This document shows, in pieces, positions 17,986 to 27,560 of a stretch of DNA of 64,000 bases. A model generated the notes under the pieces. That model did not search any database, had not been told where the DNA came from, and worked only from the letters and a program-made list of their open reading frames with translations. Position 1 is the first letter of the stretch. Each line of letters begins with the position of its first letter. The DNA is from Aminobacter carboxidus (lineage in GTDB: Bacteria; Pseudomonadota; Alphaproteobacteria; Rhizobiales; Rhizobiaceae), in NCBI RefSeq assembly GCF_014863355.1, contig NZ_JACZEP010000002.1:1-64000 (forward strand). The letters are read 5' to 3'. Position numbers and translations under genes: made by a program.

Positions 17986-18918
17986 CTATGGCAGGCATCT
18001 ACGCAATGCCTGTGTCAGACGCGCGACAGGCGCGGCCTGATCCCACGGCATCTCGCGCGTTCCAAACTTCGCCGCCATGGCGAGGACAGCAGCGAACTCC
18101 TCGACCGCGACAGGTGGCTGGCGCTTGAGCCAATTAGGGTCGAACACCGGCATGGCGAACTGGCCGGCATGCATCTCGATCCAGATTTTTGCGTCAGGCA
18201 CCAGCAGCCTGATCGCTTCCCAGTCGACAAAACCTTCGCCGAGCGGCGCAAGGAAGCGGCGGACGCCATTTTCCTGGAAACGCATGACGGCATCGTCGAC
18301 ATAGAGCTGGGTGGCGTAAGGCGCGACGCGCCGAGCCGCCGCAACCGGATCCTCCAGGCGGCAGAGCACGTTGACCGGGTCGAAGGCAACGCCCAACACA
18401 TCAGACCCGACCCGCTCGACAAGGGCGACGATCTCCGATGTCGCGATCTCCTCATGGGTCTTGAGCAGCAGCTTCGAGCCGTACCGGCGCAAGGCGGTAG
18501 CGCAGCGCGAGAGCAATTCGGCCACCCCATCGAGTTGGGCCTGCCAGCTCACATCGACCTCGAAACGGTCCTCGATCATGCCGATGATGAAGAACATGTC
18601 GTGGATGCCGATGCCGGCGGCTAGCTCGATGAGCCTTTCGATACCGGCCTGCATGTCGCCACCGCCGGCATCGACGATCGGCTGGCAACGTGCCGGCAGT
18701 GCTGGATTGACGATGCCGAGCATCGACGAAATGTCGAGGCCAAGCCGATCCGCTTCGGCGCGGGCAGCCGTCAGCTCCGCCGGATCGAGAGTCGAGCTGA
18801 TGTCGAAGAGCGAGTTGAACAGCAGGCCCTGCAGCCTCAGTTTCACCGTAGCCTGCAGCGCTTCGGCTGTGGTGAGGCTGCGGCCGTCCGGCAATGAACT
18901 CTTGATGATGCCGATCAT
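17986..18918 (-). CDS. sugar phosphate isomerase/epimerase family (TIM barrel), second copy
   Basis: A 310-residue AP_endonuc_2/xylose-isomerase-like TIM barrel. It is visibly related to the 7518-8606 product: both share LLFNSLFDISSTLD / LFFRTVLDMSPTLD near the N-terminus, LLLKTHEEIATSE / LNLETHEEITSFE mid-way, and a WLxxxPxxxVEEFA-like end. Likely metal ligands are E, D and H in THEE, AFDPVN and the WIEMHAGQ segment. The first gene of a minus-strand unit with the allantoinase-like gene, and divergent from malate synthase. The reaction is unknown; hydroxypyruvate or tartronate-semialdehyde chemistry would suit glyoxylate metabolism. Confidence 0.8.
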   Translation of the reverse strand: MIGIIKSSLPDGRSLTTAEALQATVKLRLQGLLFNSLFDISSTLDPAELTAARAEADRLGLDISSMLGIVNPALPARCQPIVDAGGGDMQAGIERLIELAAGIGIHDMFFIIGMIEDRFEVDVSWQAQLDGVAELLSRCATALRRYGSKLLLKTHEEIATSEIVALVERVGSDVLGVAFDPVNVLCRLEDPVAAARRVAPYATQLYVDDAVMRFQENGVRRFLAPLGEGFVDWEAIRLLVPDAKIWIEMHAGQFAMPVFDPNWLKRQPPVAVEEFAAVLAMAAKFGTREMPWDQAAPVARLTQALRRCLP

Positions 18919-18989
18919 ACTGACGCCTCGCCGGAGAGAATGTTGCGCAGCCAGCGGGCGCGTCGGATAGCGACCACCCCTGCGGGCTC

Positions 18990-19041
18990 GGTACTCGGAT
19001 ACTATCCTGTATCAAAAAATGCTTGTCAATGGATACAATCA
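18990..19041. promoter_or_regulatory. divergent operator region for isomerase and malate synthase
   Basis: Three sites lie within 50 bases: TCGGATACTATCC (18996-19008), CTGTATCAAA (19008-19017) and TTGTCAATGGATACAA (19023-19038). The last is close to a 16-base dyad (its reverse complement is TTGTATCCATTGACAA). They match those at 14038-14070 and 14308-14349. Placement between the two divergent starts suits a GntR-type repressor acting on both. Confidence 0.6.
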
Positions 19042-19096
19042 CTGTCATCAGCATCCTACGAACTGCCGCGACTGGCGCGTATCGAAGGAGCCTCCC

Positions 19097-21274
19097 ATGA
19101 CCAAGACCTATGAAAGCGTCGCCGGCCTTTCAGTCCACCCTGTGTTGCGTGCCTTCGTCGAGCAGGAAGTGCTGCCCAATGCGCGGCTTGAGCCGACGGC
19201 GTTCTGGAGCGGGCTTTCGGAGATCATCCGCGACCTCGCGCCCCGGCATCACGAGTTGCTAGCCATACGCAGCGACCTGCAGGCCAGGATCGACAGCTGG
19301 CATCTGGAGCACAAGGGCAAGCCGCATGACGCCGCCGCCTACGAGCAGTTCCTGCGCGACATCGGCTATCTGGTGCCAGCACCGGCTGCCGACGCCTACC
19401 AGGTGGCGACCAAGAACGTCGATGCCGAGATCGGCACCATCGCAGGCCCGCAGTTGGTCGTGCCGCTGTCCAATGCCCGTTATGCGCTGAATGCCGCCAA
19501 CGCACGCTGGGGCTCGCTCTATGATGCGTTCTACGCCACCGACGCCATTGCCGAGACCGATGGTGCTGAGAAGGGCAAGGTGTTCAACCCAGTCCGCGCC
19601 AAGCTGGTCATCGCCCGCGTGCGCGATTTCCTAGACCAGGCCGTGCCGCTGGCCAAGGGCAGCCATGCCGATGCTGTCGGCTACATCGTCGAGCGCGGCA
19701 GGCTGCAGGTCATGCTTGCCGACGGCAGCAAGTGCGGGCTCAAGTCAGCTGCCAAGTTCGCCGGCTTCACCGGACCGCGCCACGAGCCGAAGAGCGTACT
19801 TCTGGTCAACAACGGCCTGCATATCGAGCTGGTGTTTGATCGCGAACTTCATGTCGGCGCGCTCGACGCCGCCGGCATCGCCGACGTCGTCATCGAGGCG
19901 GCGATCTCGATCATCATGGATCTCGAGGATGCGGTGTCGGCAGTCGACGCCGAAGACAAGGTCGTCGTCTACCGCAACTGGCAGCGCCTGATGGACGGCA
20001 GCCTGAGCTCGGAATTCACCAAAAACGGCAAGACCGTCACCCGTAAGCTGGTCGAGGACCGCGCCTTCACAGCGCCCGGCGGCGGCACGCTTGTGCTGCA
20101 TGGCCGCTCGACCATGCTGGTGCGCAATGTCGGCCACCACATGTTCACCGACGCAGTGCTCGACGAAGCCGGCAAGCCGGTGCCCGAGGCGATCCTCGAC
20201 GCAGCGATCACCGTTGCCAGTGCTTCCCAGGACATCCGTGGCGAAAACGCCGTGCGCAACAGCCGCACCGGCTCGATCTATGTCGTGAAGCCCAAGATGC
20301 ACGGCCCCGACGAAGTCGGCCTGTCGGACCTTTTGTTCAAGCGCATCGAGGAGCTTGTCGGCCTGCCCAAATACACCATGAAGATCGGCCTCATGGACGA
20401 GGAGCGCCGTACATCGGCCAATCTCGCTGCCTGCATGTCCAAGGTGCGCGACCGCACCGTGTTCATCAACACCGGCTTCCTCGACCGCACCGGTGACGAG
20501 ATCCACACCTCGATGGAAGCCGGGCCGATGCTGCGCAAGGCCGAGATGGCCGATGCCACCTTCCTCAAGGCCTATGAAGCAAACAATGTCGATGTCGGCA
20601 TTGCCCGCAACCTTCCCGGCCGCGCCCAGATCGGCAAGGGCATGTGGGCAGCACCTGACCAGATGGCCGCACTGCTCGACAAGAAGATTGCCCATCCGCT
20701 CGCCGGCGCCAGCACGGCCTGGGTGCCGACACCGACGGCTGCGGTGCTGCATGCGATGCACTATCACCTTGTCGACGTGGCGGCCGTGCAGGACGACCTG
20801 CGCGGCAGGGAGCATGCCGCGCTGTCAGACCTTTTGACCATTCCGCTGGCAACCCGCAGCTACAGCACAGACGAGATCAAGGCCGAGCTCGAAAACAACC
20901 TCCAGGGCCTGCTCGGCTATGTCGTGCGCTGGGTCGGACAGGGGATTGGGGTGTCGACGGTGCCCGACCTCGACGATACCAGGCTGATGGAAGACCGCGC
21001 GACCCTGCGCATCTCCTCCCAGCATGTTGCCAACTGGCTGCGCCACGGCATTGTCGGCGAGACCGAGGTGCGCGAGACGATGCGGCGCATGGCGGCTGTC
21101 GTCGACCGGCAGAACACCGGGACCGAAGGCTACACACCGCTGGCGCCCGGCTTCGACGGCCCGGCCTTCAAGGCGGCCGAGGACCTGGTGTTTACAGGCA
21201 GGTCGCAGCCAAATGGCTATACCGAGCAAGTGCTGCATATCAGGCGTCGCCAGGCCAAAGCGATTTCGGCGTAA
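19097..21274 (+). CDS. glcB: malate synthase G
   Basis: A 725-residue cytoplasmic enzyme condensing glyoxylate and acetyl-CoA to malate; length matches the G isoform (723 in E. coli). Recognised segments are SAAKFAGFTGPRHEPKSVLL, SIIMDLEDAVSAVDAEDKV, VVKPKMHGPDEV, KIGLMDEERRTSANL and NTGFLDRTGDEIHT, plus the C-terminal Mg/acetyl-CoA region. The start at 19097 follows GAAGGAG; an upstream in-frame ATG at 19019 overlaps the operator and lacks a ribosome site. Its shared promoter region with ureide-type genes suggests that it consumes glyoxylate released from them. Confidence 0.97.
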   Translation: MTKTYESVAGLSVHPVLRAFVEQEVLPNARLEPTAFWSGLSEIIRDLAPRHHELLAIRSDLQARIDSWHLEHKGKPHDAAAYEQFLRDIGYLVPAPAADAYQVATKNVDAEIGTIAGPQLVVPLSNARYALNAANARWGSLYDAFYATDAIAETDGAEKGKVFNPVRAKLVIARVRDFLDQAVPLAKGSHADAVGYIVERGRLQVMLADGSKCGLKSAAKFAGFTGPRHEPKSVLLVNNGLHIELVFDRELHVGALDAAGIADVVIEAAISIIMDLEDAVSAVDAEDKVVVYRNWQRLMDGSLSSEFTKNGKTVTRKLVEDRAFTAPGGGTLVLHGRSTMLVRNVGHHMFTDAVLDEAGKPVPEAILDAAITVASASQDIRGENAVRNSRTGSIYVVKPKMHGPDEVGLSDLLFKRIEELVGLPKYTMKIGLMDEERRTSANLAACMSKVRDRTVFINTGFLDRTGDEIHTSMEAGPMLRKAEMADATFLKAYEANNVDVGIARNLPGRAQIGKGMWAAPDQMAALLDKKIAHPLAGASTAWVPTPTAAVLHAMHYHLVDVAAVQDDLRGREHAALSDLLTIPLATRSYSTDEIKAELENNLQGLLGYVVRWVGQGIGVSTVPDLDDTRLMEDRATLRISSQHVANWLRHGIVGETEVRETMRRMAAVVDRQNTGTEGYTPLAPGFDGPAFKAAEDLVFTGRSQPNGYTEQVLHIRRRQAKAISA

Positions 21275-21297
21275 GGCAGGGCGAAAACCGGATAGGC

Positions 21298-21324
21298 AAG
21301 GCCCCGTTCATCGCGGGGCCTTTC
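21298..21324 (+). terminator. rho-independent terminator of malate synthase gene
   Basis: AAGGCCCCG (21298-21306) pairs perfectly with CGGGGCCTT (21314-21322) across seven bases and is followed by TCT. It lies 24 bases past the glcB stop codon. Confidence 0.8.
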
Positions 21325-21406
21325 TGCTGCAGCACGCGATCATCGGTTGCGCGCCCAGCCCGGCTGAGGGAATGTCGGGCCAAAGCAAATCGGCCGGAGG
21401 TGCGTC

Positions 21407-22972
21407 ATGGGCGCCGGGATCCATCACATCACCCTCATCACCCGCAAGGTGCAGGCCAATGTCGACTTCTATGTCGGCTTTCTCGGACTCCGCCTGGTCA
21501 AGCAGACCGGCGGCTATGAGGACGCGGCCCAGCTGCATCTGTTTTATGGTGACGGCGCGGCCAGTCCGGGCTCGCTGATCACCTTCCTGGTGTGGGAGGA
21601 CGGCGCCCAGGGGCGTGTCGGCCACGGCCAGCCGAGCGAGATTTCGCTCACCATCGATCCGGCCAGTATCGGCTTCTGGCTGACCCGTGCCCTGTCCCAT
21701 CATGTCGAGATAACGGGCCCGTCGGAGGAGATGGGCGAGCCGACCTTGCGGCTCAAGGATCCAGACGGGGTCATCGTCAAGCTCGTCGGCGTCAGTGGTT
21801 TTCCCGAGCCCGCCGTCTGGGAAGGCAGCGACGTGCCGGCAAAACAGGCGATCCGCCGCATCCGTGGCGCGACCATCCTCAGCGAAGTGCCCGAACTCAC
21901 CGAAAGCTTCCTTGTGCGCCACTTCGGCTACCGCCAGGCGCAAGGCACTGAGTTCATCAAGCGGCTTGTCTCCGACACCGGCGACATCATCGACATCCGG
22001 GACGCCAAGGGCTTCTGGACCAGCGCACCGGGCACCGGCACCATCGACCACATCGCCTTCCGAGCACAAGACGCCGACGAGGTCGAGCGGGTGCATGGCG
22101 CGCTTGCCTCCAGCAACTCGACTATCACCAACGTGCACGACCGCAAGTATTTCTACTCGCTCTATGTGCGCGAACCGGGCGGCACGCTGTTCGAACTGGC
22201 GACCGACGGCCCTGGCATGGCGGTCGACGAACCCGCCGACGAGCTCGGTACGCATCTGTTCGTGCCGCCAGACAGGTCCGACAAGATCGACGAGTTGAAG
22301 ACGATGCTGCCGCAGTTTTCCTGGCCGGGCGAAGAGCGCGTGATCTATCGCGACCTGCCCTTCGTCCATCGCTTCTACACGCCCGAAAGTCCAGATGGCA
22401 CAACCATCGTGCTTCTGCACGGCTCCGGCGGCAACGAGACCTCCCTGTTGCCCTTCGCGGCGAAGGCGGCACCGTGCGCGACGCTGCTTGCCTTGCGTGG
22501 CCGCGCCACCGACGAGGGCACGCCGCGCTGGTTCCGCCGGCTTTCCGCCAGCAAGTTCGACCAGGCCGATATCAGGTCGGAGGCCGCGGCACTGGCAGCC
22601 TTCGTCGACGCGGCCATCGATGCCTACCGGCTTGATCCGGCCAGGCTGGTCTTCCTTGGCCATTCCAATGGCGCCAACATGCTGGCGGCGACCATGCTGC
22701 TGCACCCGCATGTCATCCGCCGCGCGGCATTGTTGCGGGCGGCGATGGTGCTGGAGCAGCCGCCGGAGGCCGACCTGTCGGACACTGACGTGCTGCTGAT
22801 TGCCGGAGACGTCGACGTGTTCAGTAGTTTCGGCCCCGAACTGGGCGGCCTGCTGCGCCACGCCGGTGCCCAAGTCGACGCCCGTACCATCCCGTCAGGT
22901 CACGGCTTCGACGACGCCGACATCGCGATCCTACGCGAATGGATCGCCGCCCGAATTACGACAGCGGCTTGA
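21407..22972 (+). CDS. VOC ring-cleaving dioxygenase fused to alpha/beta hydrolase (MhqO-MhqD type)
   Basis: A 521-residue fusion. Residues 1-275 hold two vicinal-oxygen-chelate modules ([19 protein letters not shown] and later [19 protein letters not shown], ending [18 protein letters not shown]), as in MhqO hydroquinone-type dioxygenases. Residues about 315-521 are a carboxylesterase-like hydrolase with nucleophile S420 in GHSNGAN, acid in AGDVD and histidine in SGHGFDD, as in MhqD. In Bacillus these are separate quinone-response proteins; here one chain could cleave a ring and hydrolyse the product. The start follows GGAGGTG. The end overlaps the convergent VOC gene by 17 bases. Confidence 0.88.
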   Translation: MGAGIHHITLITRKVQANVDFYVGFLGLRLVKQTGGYEDAAQLHLFYGDGAASPGSLITFLVWEDGAQGRVGHGQPSEISLTIDPASIGFWLTRALSHHVEITGPSEEMGEPTLRLKDPDGVIVKLVGVSGFPEPAVWEGSDVPAKQAIRRIRGATILSEVPELTESFLVRHFGYRQAQGTEFIKRLVSDTGDIIDIRDAKGFWTSAPGTGTIDHIAFRAQDADEVERVHGALASSNSTITNVHDRKYFYSLYVREPGGTLFELATDGPGMAVDEPADELGTHLFVPPDRSDKIDELKTMLPQFSWPGEERVIYRDLPFVHRFYTPESPDGTTIVLLHGSGGNETSLLPFAAKAAPCATLLALRGRATDEGTPRWFRRLSASKFDQADIRSEAAALAAFVDAAIDAYRLDPARLVFLGHSNGANMLAATMLLHPHVIRRAALLRAAMVLEQPPEADLSDTDVLLIAGDVDVFSSFGPELGGLLRHAGAQVDARTIPSGHGFDDADIAILREWIAARITTAA

Positions 22973-23909
22973 GCTTGGCCTCGATCGACGCCCGTTTGCC
23001 CTCGAGGAATGGCGGCAACGACAGGCGTTCGCCAAGGCTCTCCAGCGGCTCGTCGACGGTGAAGCCGGGGCCGTCGGTGGCGATCTCGAACAGGATGCCG
23101 TTGGGTTCGCGGAAATAGAGCGAGCGGAAGTAGTAGCGCTCGACCTCGCCGCTCGACGGCAGGCGGAATTCCTGCAGCCGCGCCGCCCACTGGTGGATCT
23201 GCTCGACGTCGGGCGTACGGAAGGCGACGTGATGGACGCCACCAGCACCCTGCATGGCCGGGTTGAGCTTGGGCTGGACGGCGACATGCAACTCGGCGGT
23301 CGGGCCGCCCTCGCCCATGGCAAAGACATGGACCTGGCCCACGCCGTCGGGAGACGCGTAGTCGCGCACCTTGTGCATGTTCATGACCTTGGTCAGCACC
23401 GTCTCGGTGCTGGCAAGGTCGGGCACGCTGATGGTGATCGGGCCGAGGCCCCTGACCTGATGTTCCACGGGAATCACGCTGCCCATCCAGGGATTGAAAC
23501 CACCCCGGCCGCCGTCGTCGATCAGCCTGAAGCGCTGGCCTTCCGGATCCTCGAAATCGATCGCACTGTAACCGCTGACATCGCTTGTCTCCGACGTTTC
23601 GACGCCTTCGGCCTTGAGATGATCGCGCCACCATGACAGCGACACCTCGTCCACCACCCTGAGGCCGGTGCGGGCAATGCTGTGGGTACCGCGGCGCTCG
23701 CGCCCGATCGGCCAGTCGAAGAAGGTCAGGTCCGAGCCGGGACTTGCCCTGCCGTCGGCGTAGAACAGGTGGTAGGCGCTGGTGTCGTCCTGGTTGACCG
23801 TCTTCTTGACCAGCCGCATGCCGAGCACCTGCGTGTAGAAGCGCAAATTGCCTGATACATCGGCGGTAATGGCGGTGAGATGGTGAATGCCCGTCAGTTG
23901 CAGCGTCAT
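22956..23909 (-). CDS. VOC-family ring-cleaving dioxygenase (MhqO-like)
   Basis: A 317-residue two-module VOC protein, related throughout to the N-terminal part of the convergent fusion ([74 protein letters not shown]). The module-opening histidines and the FEIATDGPG glutamate are the expected metal ligands. The likely role is oxygen-dependent opening of a hydroquinone or similar ring. An AGGAGG ribosome site precedes the start. The ferredoxin and P450 genes end on the same strand just upstream. Confidence 0.88.
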   Translation of the reverse strand: MTLQLTGIHHLTAITADVSGNLRFYTQVLGMRLVKKTVNQDDTSAYHLFYADGRASPGSDLTFFDWPIGRERRGTHSIARTGLRVVDEVSLSWWRDHLKAEGVETSETSDVSGYSAIDFEDPEGQRFRLIDDGGRGGFNPWMGSVIPVEHQVRGLGPITISVPDLASTETVLTKVMNMHKVRDYASPDGVGQVHVFAMGEGGPTAELHVAVQPKLNPAMQGAGGVHHVAFRTPDVEQIHQWAARLQEFRLPSSGEVERYYFRSLYFREPNGILFEIATDGPGFTVDEPLESLGERLSLPPFLEGKRASIEAKLKPLS

Positions 23910-23969
23910 CGGAGCCTCCTGTTACCGGGAAGCCCTAGAAATAGCTCCGTTATGCCGGAGCGGCCACCC

Positions 23970-24290
23970 TCAATATTGCTCGCGCGGCAGGTGCACCACA
24001 AGACCGTCGAGCGCAGCCGTCATCTTGAGCTGGCAGCTCAGCCGGCTGCGCTCGGTCGGGCTCATCAGGCATTCGATCATGCCCTGCTCGGAATCGTCGG
24101 GGGCAGGCAATCTTTCGGTCCAGGTCTCGTCGACATAGCAATGGCAGGTGCCACAGGCGCAGGAGCCGCCACATTCGGCCAGGATCTGGTCGATGCCGTT
24201 GGCGACAGCCACCGACATGACGCTCTGGCCTTCATTGGCGGTGAGTTCCCTGGCCTGGCCGTCGGCGTCGACGAAGGTTACGCGGTACAT
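23970..24290 (-). CDS. [2Fe-2S] ferredoxin, adrenodoxin/putidaredoxin type
   Basis: A 106-residue electron carrier with the cluster ligands C40, C46, C49 and C86 (C-x5-C-x2-C and a distal Cys), typical of vertebrate-type ferredoxins that serve bacterial class I P450s. Two further cysteines, C44 and C51, sit inside the loop. The start at 24290 follows AGGAG; six codons upstream are open but unlikely. It lies 73 bases downstream of the P450 gene on the same strand, so it is presumably its redox partner. No ferredoxin reductase is encoded nearby. Confidence 0.93.
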   Translation of the reverse strand: MYRVTFVDADGQARELTANEGQSVMSVAVANGIDQILAECGGSCACGTCHCYVDETWTERLPAPDDSEQGMIECLMSPTERSRLSCQLKMTAALDGLVVHLPREQY

Positions 24291-24363
24291 ATTTGTCTCC
24301 TGGAGCAATTCAGCAAAAGTGCGCAGCGGTTTTGCGCCCGGAATTGCGCAACAACGAAAGGGG

Positions 24364-25620
24364 TCAGGCCGGGGCCAGCGTCAGGCGCAGCGCCTTGGGG
24401 CCGCGCACGGACAGGCCGGGCTTGTATTGGGGCTCGGCTTCATCAAGCGAAATCGACTTCAACCGCTTGATCAGCGTGGTGAAGATCACCTCCATGTCGA
24501 GGCGCGCCAGATGATTGCCGAGGCAGAAATGAGCGCCGCCGCCGAAGGCGAGGTGGCGGTTGGGGTTGCGGCCGACATCGAAGCTGCCGGCGTCGTCGCC
24601 GAAGGCCGTCGGGTCGCGGTTGGCAGCGCCATAGAGCAGGCCGAACTTGGTGCCGCGCGGAAACGCCTTGCCGCCGACCACGCAGTCGGCGGTCGAATAG
24701 CGATGAAAGAACGGCAGCGGCGACTCGAAGCGGAACATCTCCTGGATCGTGGTGTGGATCAGGCCCGGGTCCTGTCGCAGCCGCTCCATCTGATCGGGAA
24801 AGCGCAGCAGCGCATGCATGCCCGAGCCCAGCACGTCGATCGTCGAGCCGTGGCCGGCCATCAGGATCAGCATGCAGGTCGAGACCAGTTCGTCCTCGTT
24901 GAGGTGGCCGGCGTCCTGCGCCGCGATCAGCCGGGTGATCAGGTCGTCCTGCGGGGCGGCCCGGCGTTCGGCCATCAGCTTCTGCAGATAATGATAAAAC
25001 TCGGTCGTCGCCTTTTCGGCGGTCGCCTTGCGCTCGTCGTTGCGGTCGATATCGAAGAACTTGACCACGTTTTCCGACCAGACGCGCAGTTGCGGGCAGT
25101 CCTCGTCCGGCACGCCGAGCACCCGGCCGATGATGTGGCCCGGCACCTGTGCGGCGAGGTCCTCGACGAAGTCGATCTCGCCCTTGTCGATCAGGCCGTC
25201 GACAAGCTTGTCGACGAAGCTCTGGATCATGCCACGCTGGCGGGCGATGAACGCAGGCGTGAACTCGCGGAACACCTGCTTGCGCAGCCGGTCGTGCACC
25301 TCGCCATCGCTGTCGAGCATGGAAAACTGCACGAAGCGCGAATGGTGCGGCATGTCGTGCCAGTTCTGGGCGCGCTTCTCGGCCTCGATCTCCTCATGCG
25401 ACATGAAGAACTCGGGCGATCGCACCATGGAATTGTCGCGGGCGATGCCGGCAACATCGTCGAAGCGGGTCACCAGCCACATTCCGAAGTCGGGGAAGAA
25501 CTGGGGTTCGCCCTTCTCGCGCAGCGCCGCATAGGCGGGATAGGGGTTCTGGGCGAAGGCGGTCGACAATGGCTCGAATGCCGTGCCTGATACGCTTGCC
25601 TTTGGGGTAGCGCTCGCCAT
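24364..25620 (-). CDS. cytochrome P450, bacterial class I
   Basis: A 418-residue soluble P450. Heme-binding C366 lies in FGGGAHFCLGNHLARLD; the ExxR pair is in QEMFRFESPL; the I-helix oxygen-binding segment reads LMAGHGST. No membrane anchor, as expected for bacterial CYPs. The start at 25620 follows GGAG; an upstream in-frame codon at 25653 is less likely. Paired with the downstream ferredoxin gene and adjacent to MhqO-like dioxygenases, suggesting hydroxylation of an aromatic or terpenoid followed by ring cleavage. Substrate unknown. A divergent AraC gene begins 175 bases upstream. Confidence 0.94.
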   Translation of the reverse strand: MASATPKASVSGTAFEPLSTAFAQNPYPAYAALREKGEPQFFPDFGMWLVTRFDDVAGIARDNSMVRSPEFFMSHEEIEAEKRAQNWHDMPHHSRFVQFSMLDSDGEVHDRLRKQVFREFTPAFIARQRGMIQSFVDKLVDGLIDKGEIDFVEDLAAQVPGHIIGRVLGVPDEDCPQLRVWSENVVKFFDIDRNDERKATAEKATTEFYHYLQKLMAERRAAPQDDLITRLIAAQDAGHLNEDELVSTCMLILMAGHGSTIDVLGSGMHALLRFPDQMERLRQDPGLIHTTIQEMFRFESPLPFFHRYSTADCVVGGKAFPRGTKFGLLYGAANRDPTAFGDDAGSFDVGRNPNRHLAFGGGAHFCLGNHLARLDMEVIFTTLIKRLKSISLDEAEPQYKPGLSVRGPKALRLTLAPA

Positions 25621-25794
25621 CTGGTCGCTCCAACTGAGATGGATTGCCGCCACGATGCGGCAGCCTTCCCTAGGCTATCGACAACGGCGCCGATATGAAT
25701 GCACTGAAATCGCACCTTGATGGATAAAACTCGCATCGTTTTGGACATGCAGCTACAAGGTGGGCAACGGATAAGCTCGACGGCCTGCGCAAAA

Positions 25795-26625
25795 ATGACT
25801 GAAAACCACCGCGATGAGATCCTGTTCCACACGCCGGGGCGGCATGCGGAAGCCTATCCCTACAAGATCCTGGTTGCCGGGCGCACGCGCTTCACCGCCG
25901 GAGATGGGCTGGTGACGCGCCGCTTCCACCATCACACGCTGATCCTGACCATTTCGGGTCGCGGCCAGATCGAGGTCGCCGGCCAGCGCTTTGCCGCAGG
26001 CGCTCGTAGCGTTGTCTGGCTCGACACGGCGATGCAATACGCCCATGGCTGCCACCCCGAGGCCGACCACTGGCGCTACCTCTGGATGAGCATCGATGGC
26101 CACGGGCTCGACGCGGTGTTTGCCTTCCTGCGCGTCGGCCAGTCGCCTGTTTTCGCCGGGTTGAGCACGGCTGAGCCGCTGTTCGAGCAGGCAATCGCCA
26201 CGCTCGCCCATCGTAGCCAGACCACCGACGCGCTATCGAGCGCCATCACCGGCCAGTTGGTGGCGCTGCTTGTCGCCGAGCGCGGCGAGCAGGAGGAAGA
26301 CAGCGGCGAGCGCATCCAGCGGCTGATGCGGGCGCTCAGGGCCGACATCGCGCGCAACTGGCAGATCGAGGACATGGCCGCCATTTCCAACCTCAGCGCC
26401 TCGCAATTGCACCGCCAGTTCCGCCAGAAGACCGGCACCACCCCGATGGACTGGATGCGCCACGAGCGCATGAACCTTGCCAAGCGGCTGCTGACCTCCT
26501 CCGACGCCAAAATCTCGGCGGTGGCGCAAAGCTCGGGCTATGCCGATCCCTACCATTTCAGCCGCGATTTCCACCGTATATCAGGCCATTCGCCAAGCGA
26601 ATTCCGCCGCGCACGGGGGCAGTAG
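25795..26625 (+). CDS. AraC-family transcriptional regulator
   Basis: A 276-residue regulator. The N-terminal part is a cupin-like sensing domain (FHHHTLILTISGRGQIEVAG; HGCHPEADHWRYLWM). Residues about 180-276 are the double helix-turn-helix (IEDMAAISNLSASQLHRQFR and ISAVAQSSGYADPYHFSRDF). The start is uncertain: ATG codons at 25720, 25747 and 25795 are in frame and none has a strong ribosome site; 25795 gives the usual length. Divergent from the P450-ferredoxin genes, so it probably activates them in response to the substrate. Confidence 0.85.
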   Translation: MTENHRDEILFHTPGRHAEAYPYKILVAGRTRFTAGDGLVTRRFHHHTLILTISGRGQIEVAGQRFAAGARSVVWLDTAMQYAHGCHPEADHWRYLWMSIDGHGLDAVFAFLRVGQSPVFAGLSTAEPLFEQAIATLAHRSQTTDALSSAITGQLVALLVAERGEQEEDSGERIQRLMRALRADIARNWQIEDMAAISNLSASQLHRQFRQKTGTTPMDWMRHERMNLAKRLLTSSDAKISAVAQSSGYADPYHFSRDFHRISGHSPSEFRRARGQ

Positions 26626-26704
26626 CCGTCAGCGCTTGCCCCGTCGACAGGTCTCGCCAATTCGGGCACGTTGCAGTATCTGCCCCGAAGACGAGCACAG
26701 CGAC

Positions 26705-27508
26705 ATGACATCCAAGCCAGCGGTCTACGAGTTCAACGCCGCCATCGTGCGCGAGCCGGCACGGTCAGTGGTCAACGGCCTGCGTGCCGACGATCGCGGC
26801 AACCCGACCTTTGACGGGGTGAAGGCCGAGCATGCAGCCTACATCGCGGCGATGCGCGCGGCGGGCGTCGAGGTGACAGTGCTGCCAGCGCTGGAAAACT
26901 TCCCGGATTCGATCTTCGTCGAAGACCCGGCATTGGTGTTTCCCGAGGGCGCAATCCTGTTGCGCCCGGGTGCGGAGACCCGCGTCAACGAAACCCCCGA
27001 GATCGCACCGACGCTGAGAAGGATGTTCGAGACAGTTCTCGACCTGCCGTCATCAGGCTTCGCTGACGGCGGCGACGTGCTGACGGCGCCCAAAAGCGTG
27101 ATGATCGGCCTGTCGGCCCGCACCGACCGCGCCGGCGCCGAAGGACTGATATCAAGCCTCGCCAGGCTCGGGCGCAAGGGCGAGATCGTGCGGACGCCCG
27201 AAGGCGTGCTGCATTTCAAGAGCGACTGTTCGCTGCTCGATGGCGAGACCATGCTGTCGACAAAGCGGCTCGCGCGCTCGGGCGTGTTCAAGGGTTTTCG
27301 CGAGGTGCTCATCCCCGAAGGCGAGGAGCCCGCCGCCAATGCATTGCGCGTCAACGACGTGGTGATGGTTGGCGCCGACTACCCCAGGACCATCGAGATG
27401 CTCGACAAGCTCGGCTACAAGGTGGTCGCACTCAAGACCACCGAGATCGGCAAGATCGACGCCGGCCTGTCCTGCATGTCGCTACGCTGGCATCGCCAAG
27501 CCGACTGA
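26705..27508 (+). CDS. dimethylarginine dimethylaminohydrolase (DDAH) family protein
   Basis: A 267-residue guanidino-group hydrolase of the amidinotransferase fold. The catalytic histidine is H170 (GVLHFKSD) and the nucleophile C257 (GLSCMSLRW). An acidic residue in FADGGDVL (D121) and ENFPDSIFVED near 64-74 line the substrate pocket. DDAH converts methylated arginines to citrulline and methylamines. Members of this branch may act on arginine-like metabolites instead. The start at 26705 has only a weak ribosome site. It follows the AraC gene by 79 bases; whether they are co-transcribed is unclear. Confidence 0.87.
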   Translation: MTSKPAVYEFNAAIVREPARSVVNGLRADDRGNPTFDGVKAEHAAYIAAMRAAGVEVTVLPALENFPDSIFVEDPALVFPEGAILLRPGAETRVNETPEIAPTLRRMFETVLDLPSSGFADGGDVLTAPKSVMIGLSARTDRAGAEGLISSLARLGRKGEIVRTPEGVLHFKSDCSLLDGETMLSTKRLARSGVFKGFREVLIPEGEEPAANALRVNDVVMVGADYPRTIEMLDKLGYKVVALKTTEIGKIDAGLSCMSLRWHRQAD

Positions 27509-27560
27509 GCGGGGGTTCTGGCGGCGCATTCAGGCGCCACGACACGTGTCGCCGTTTTTA

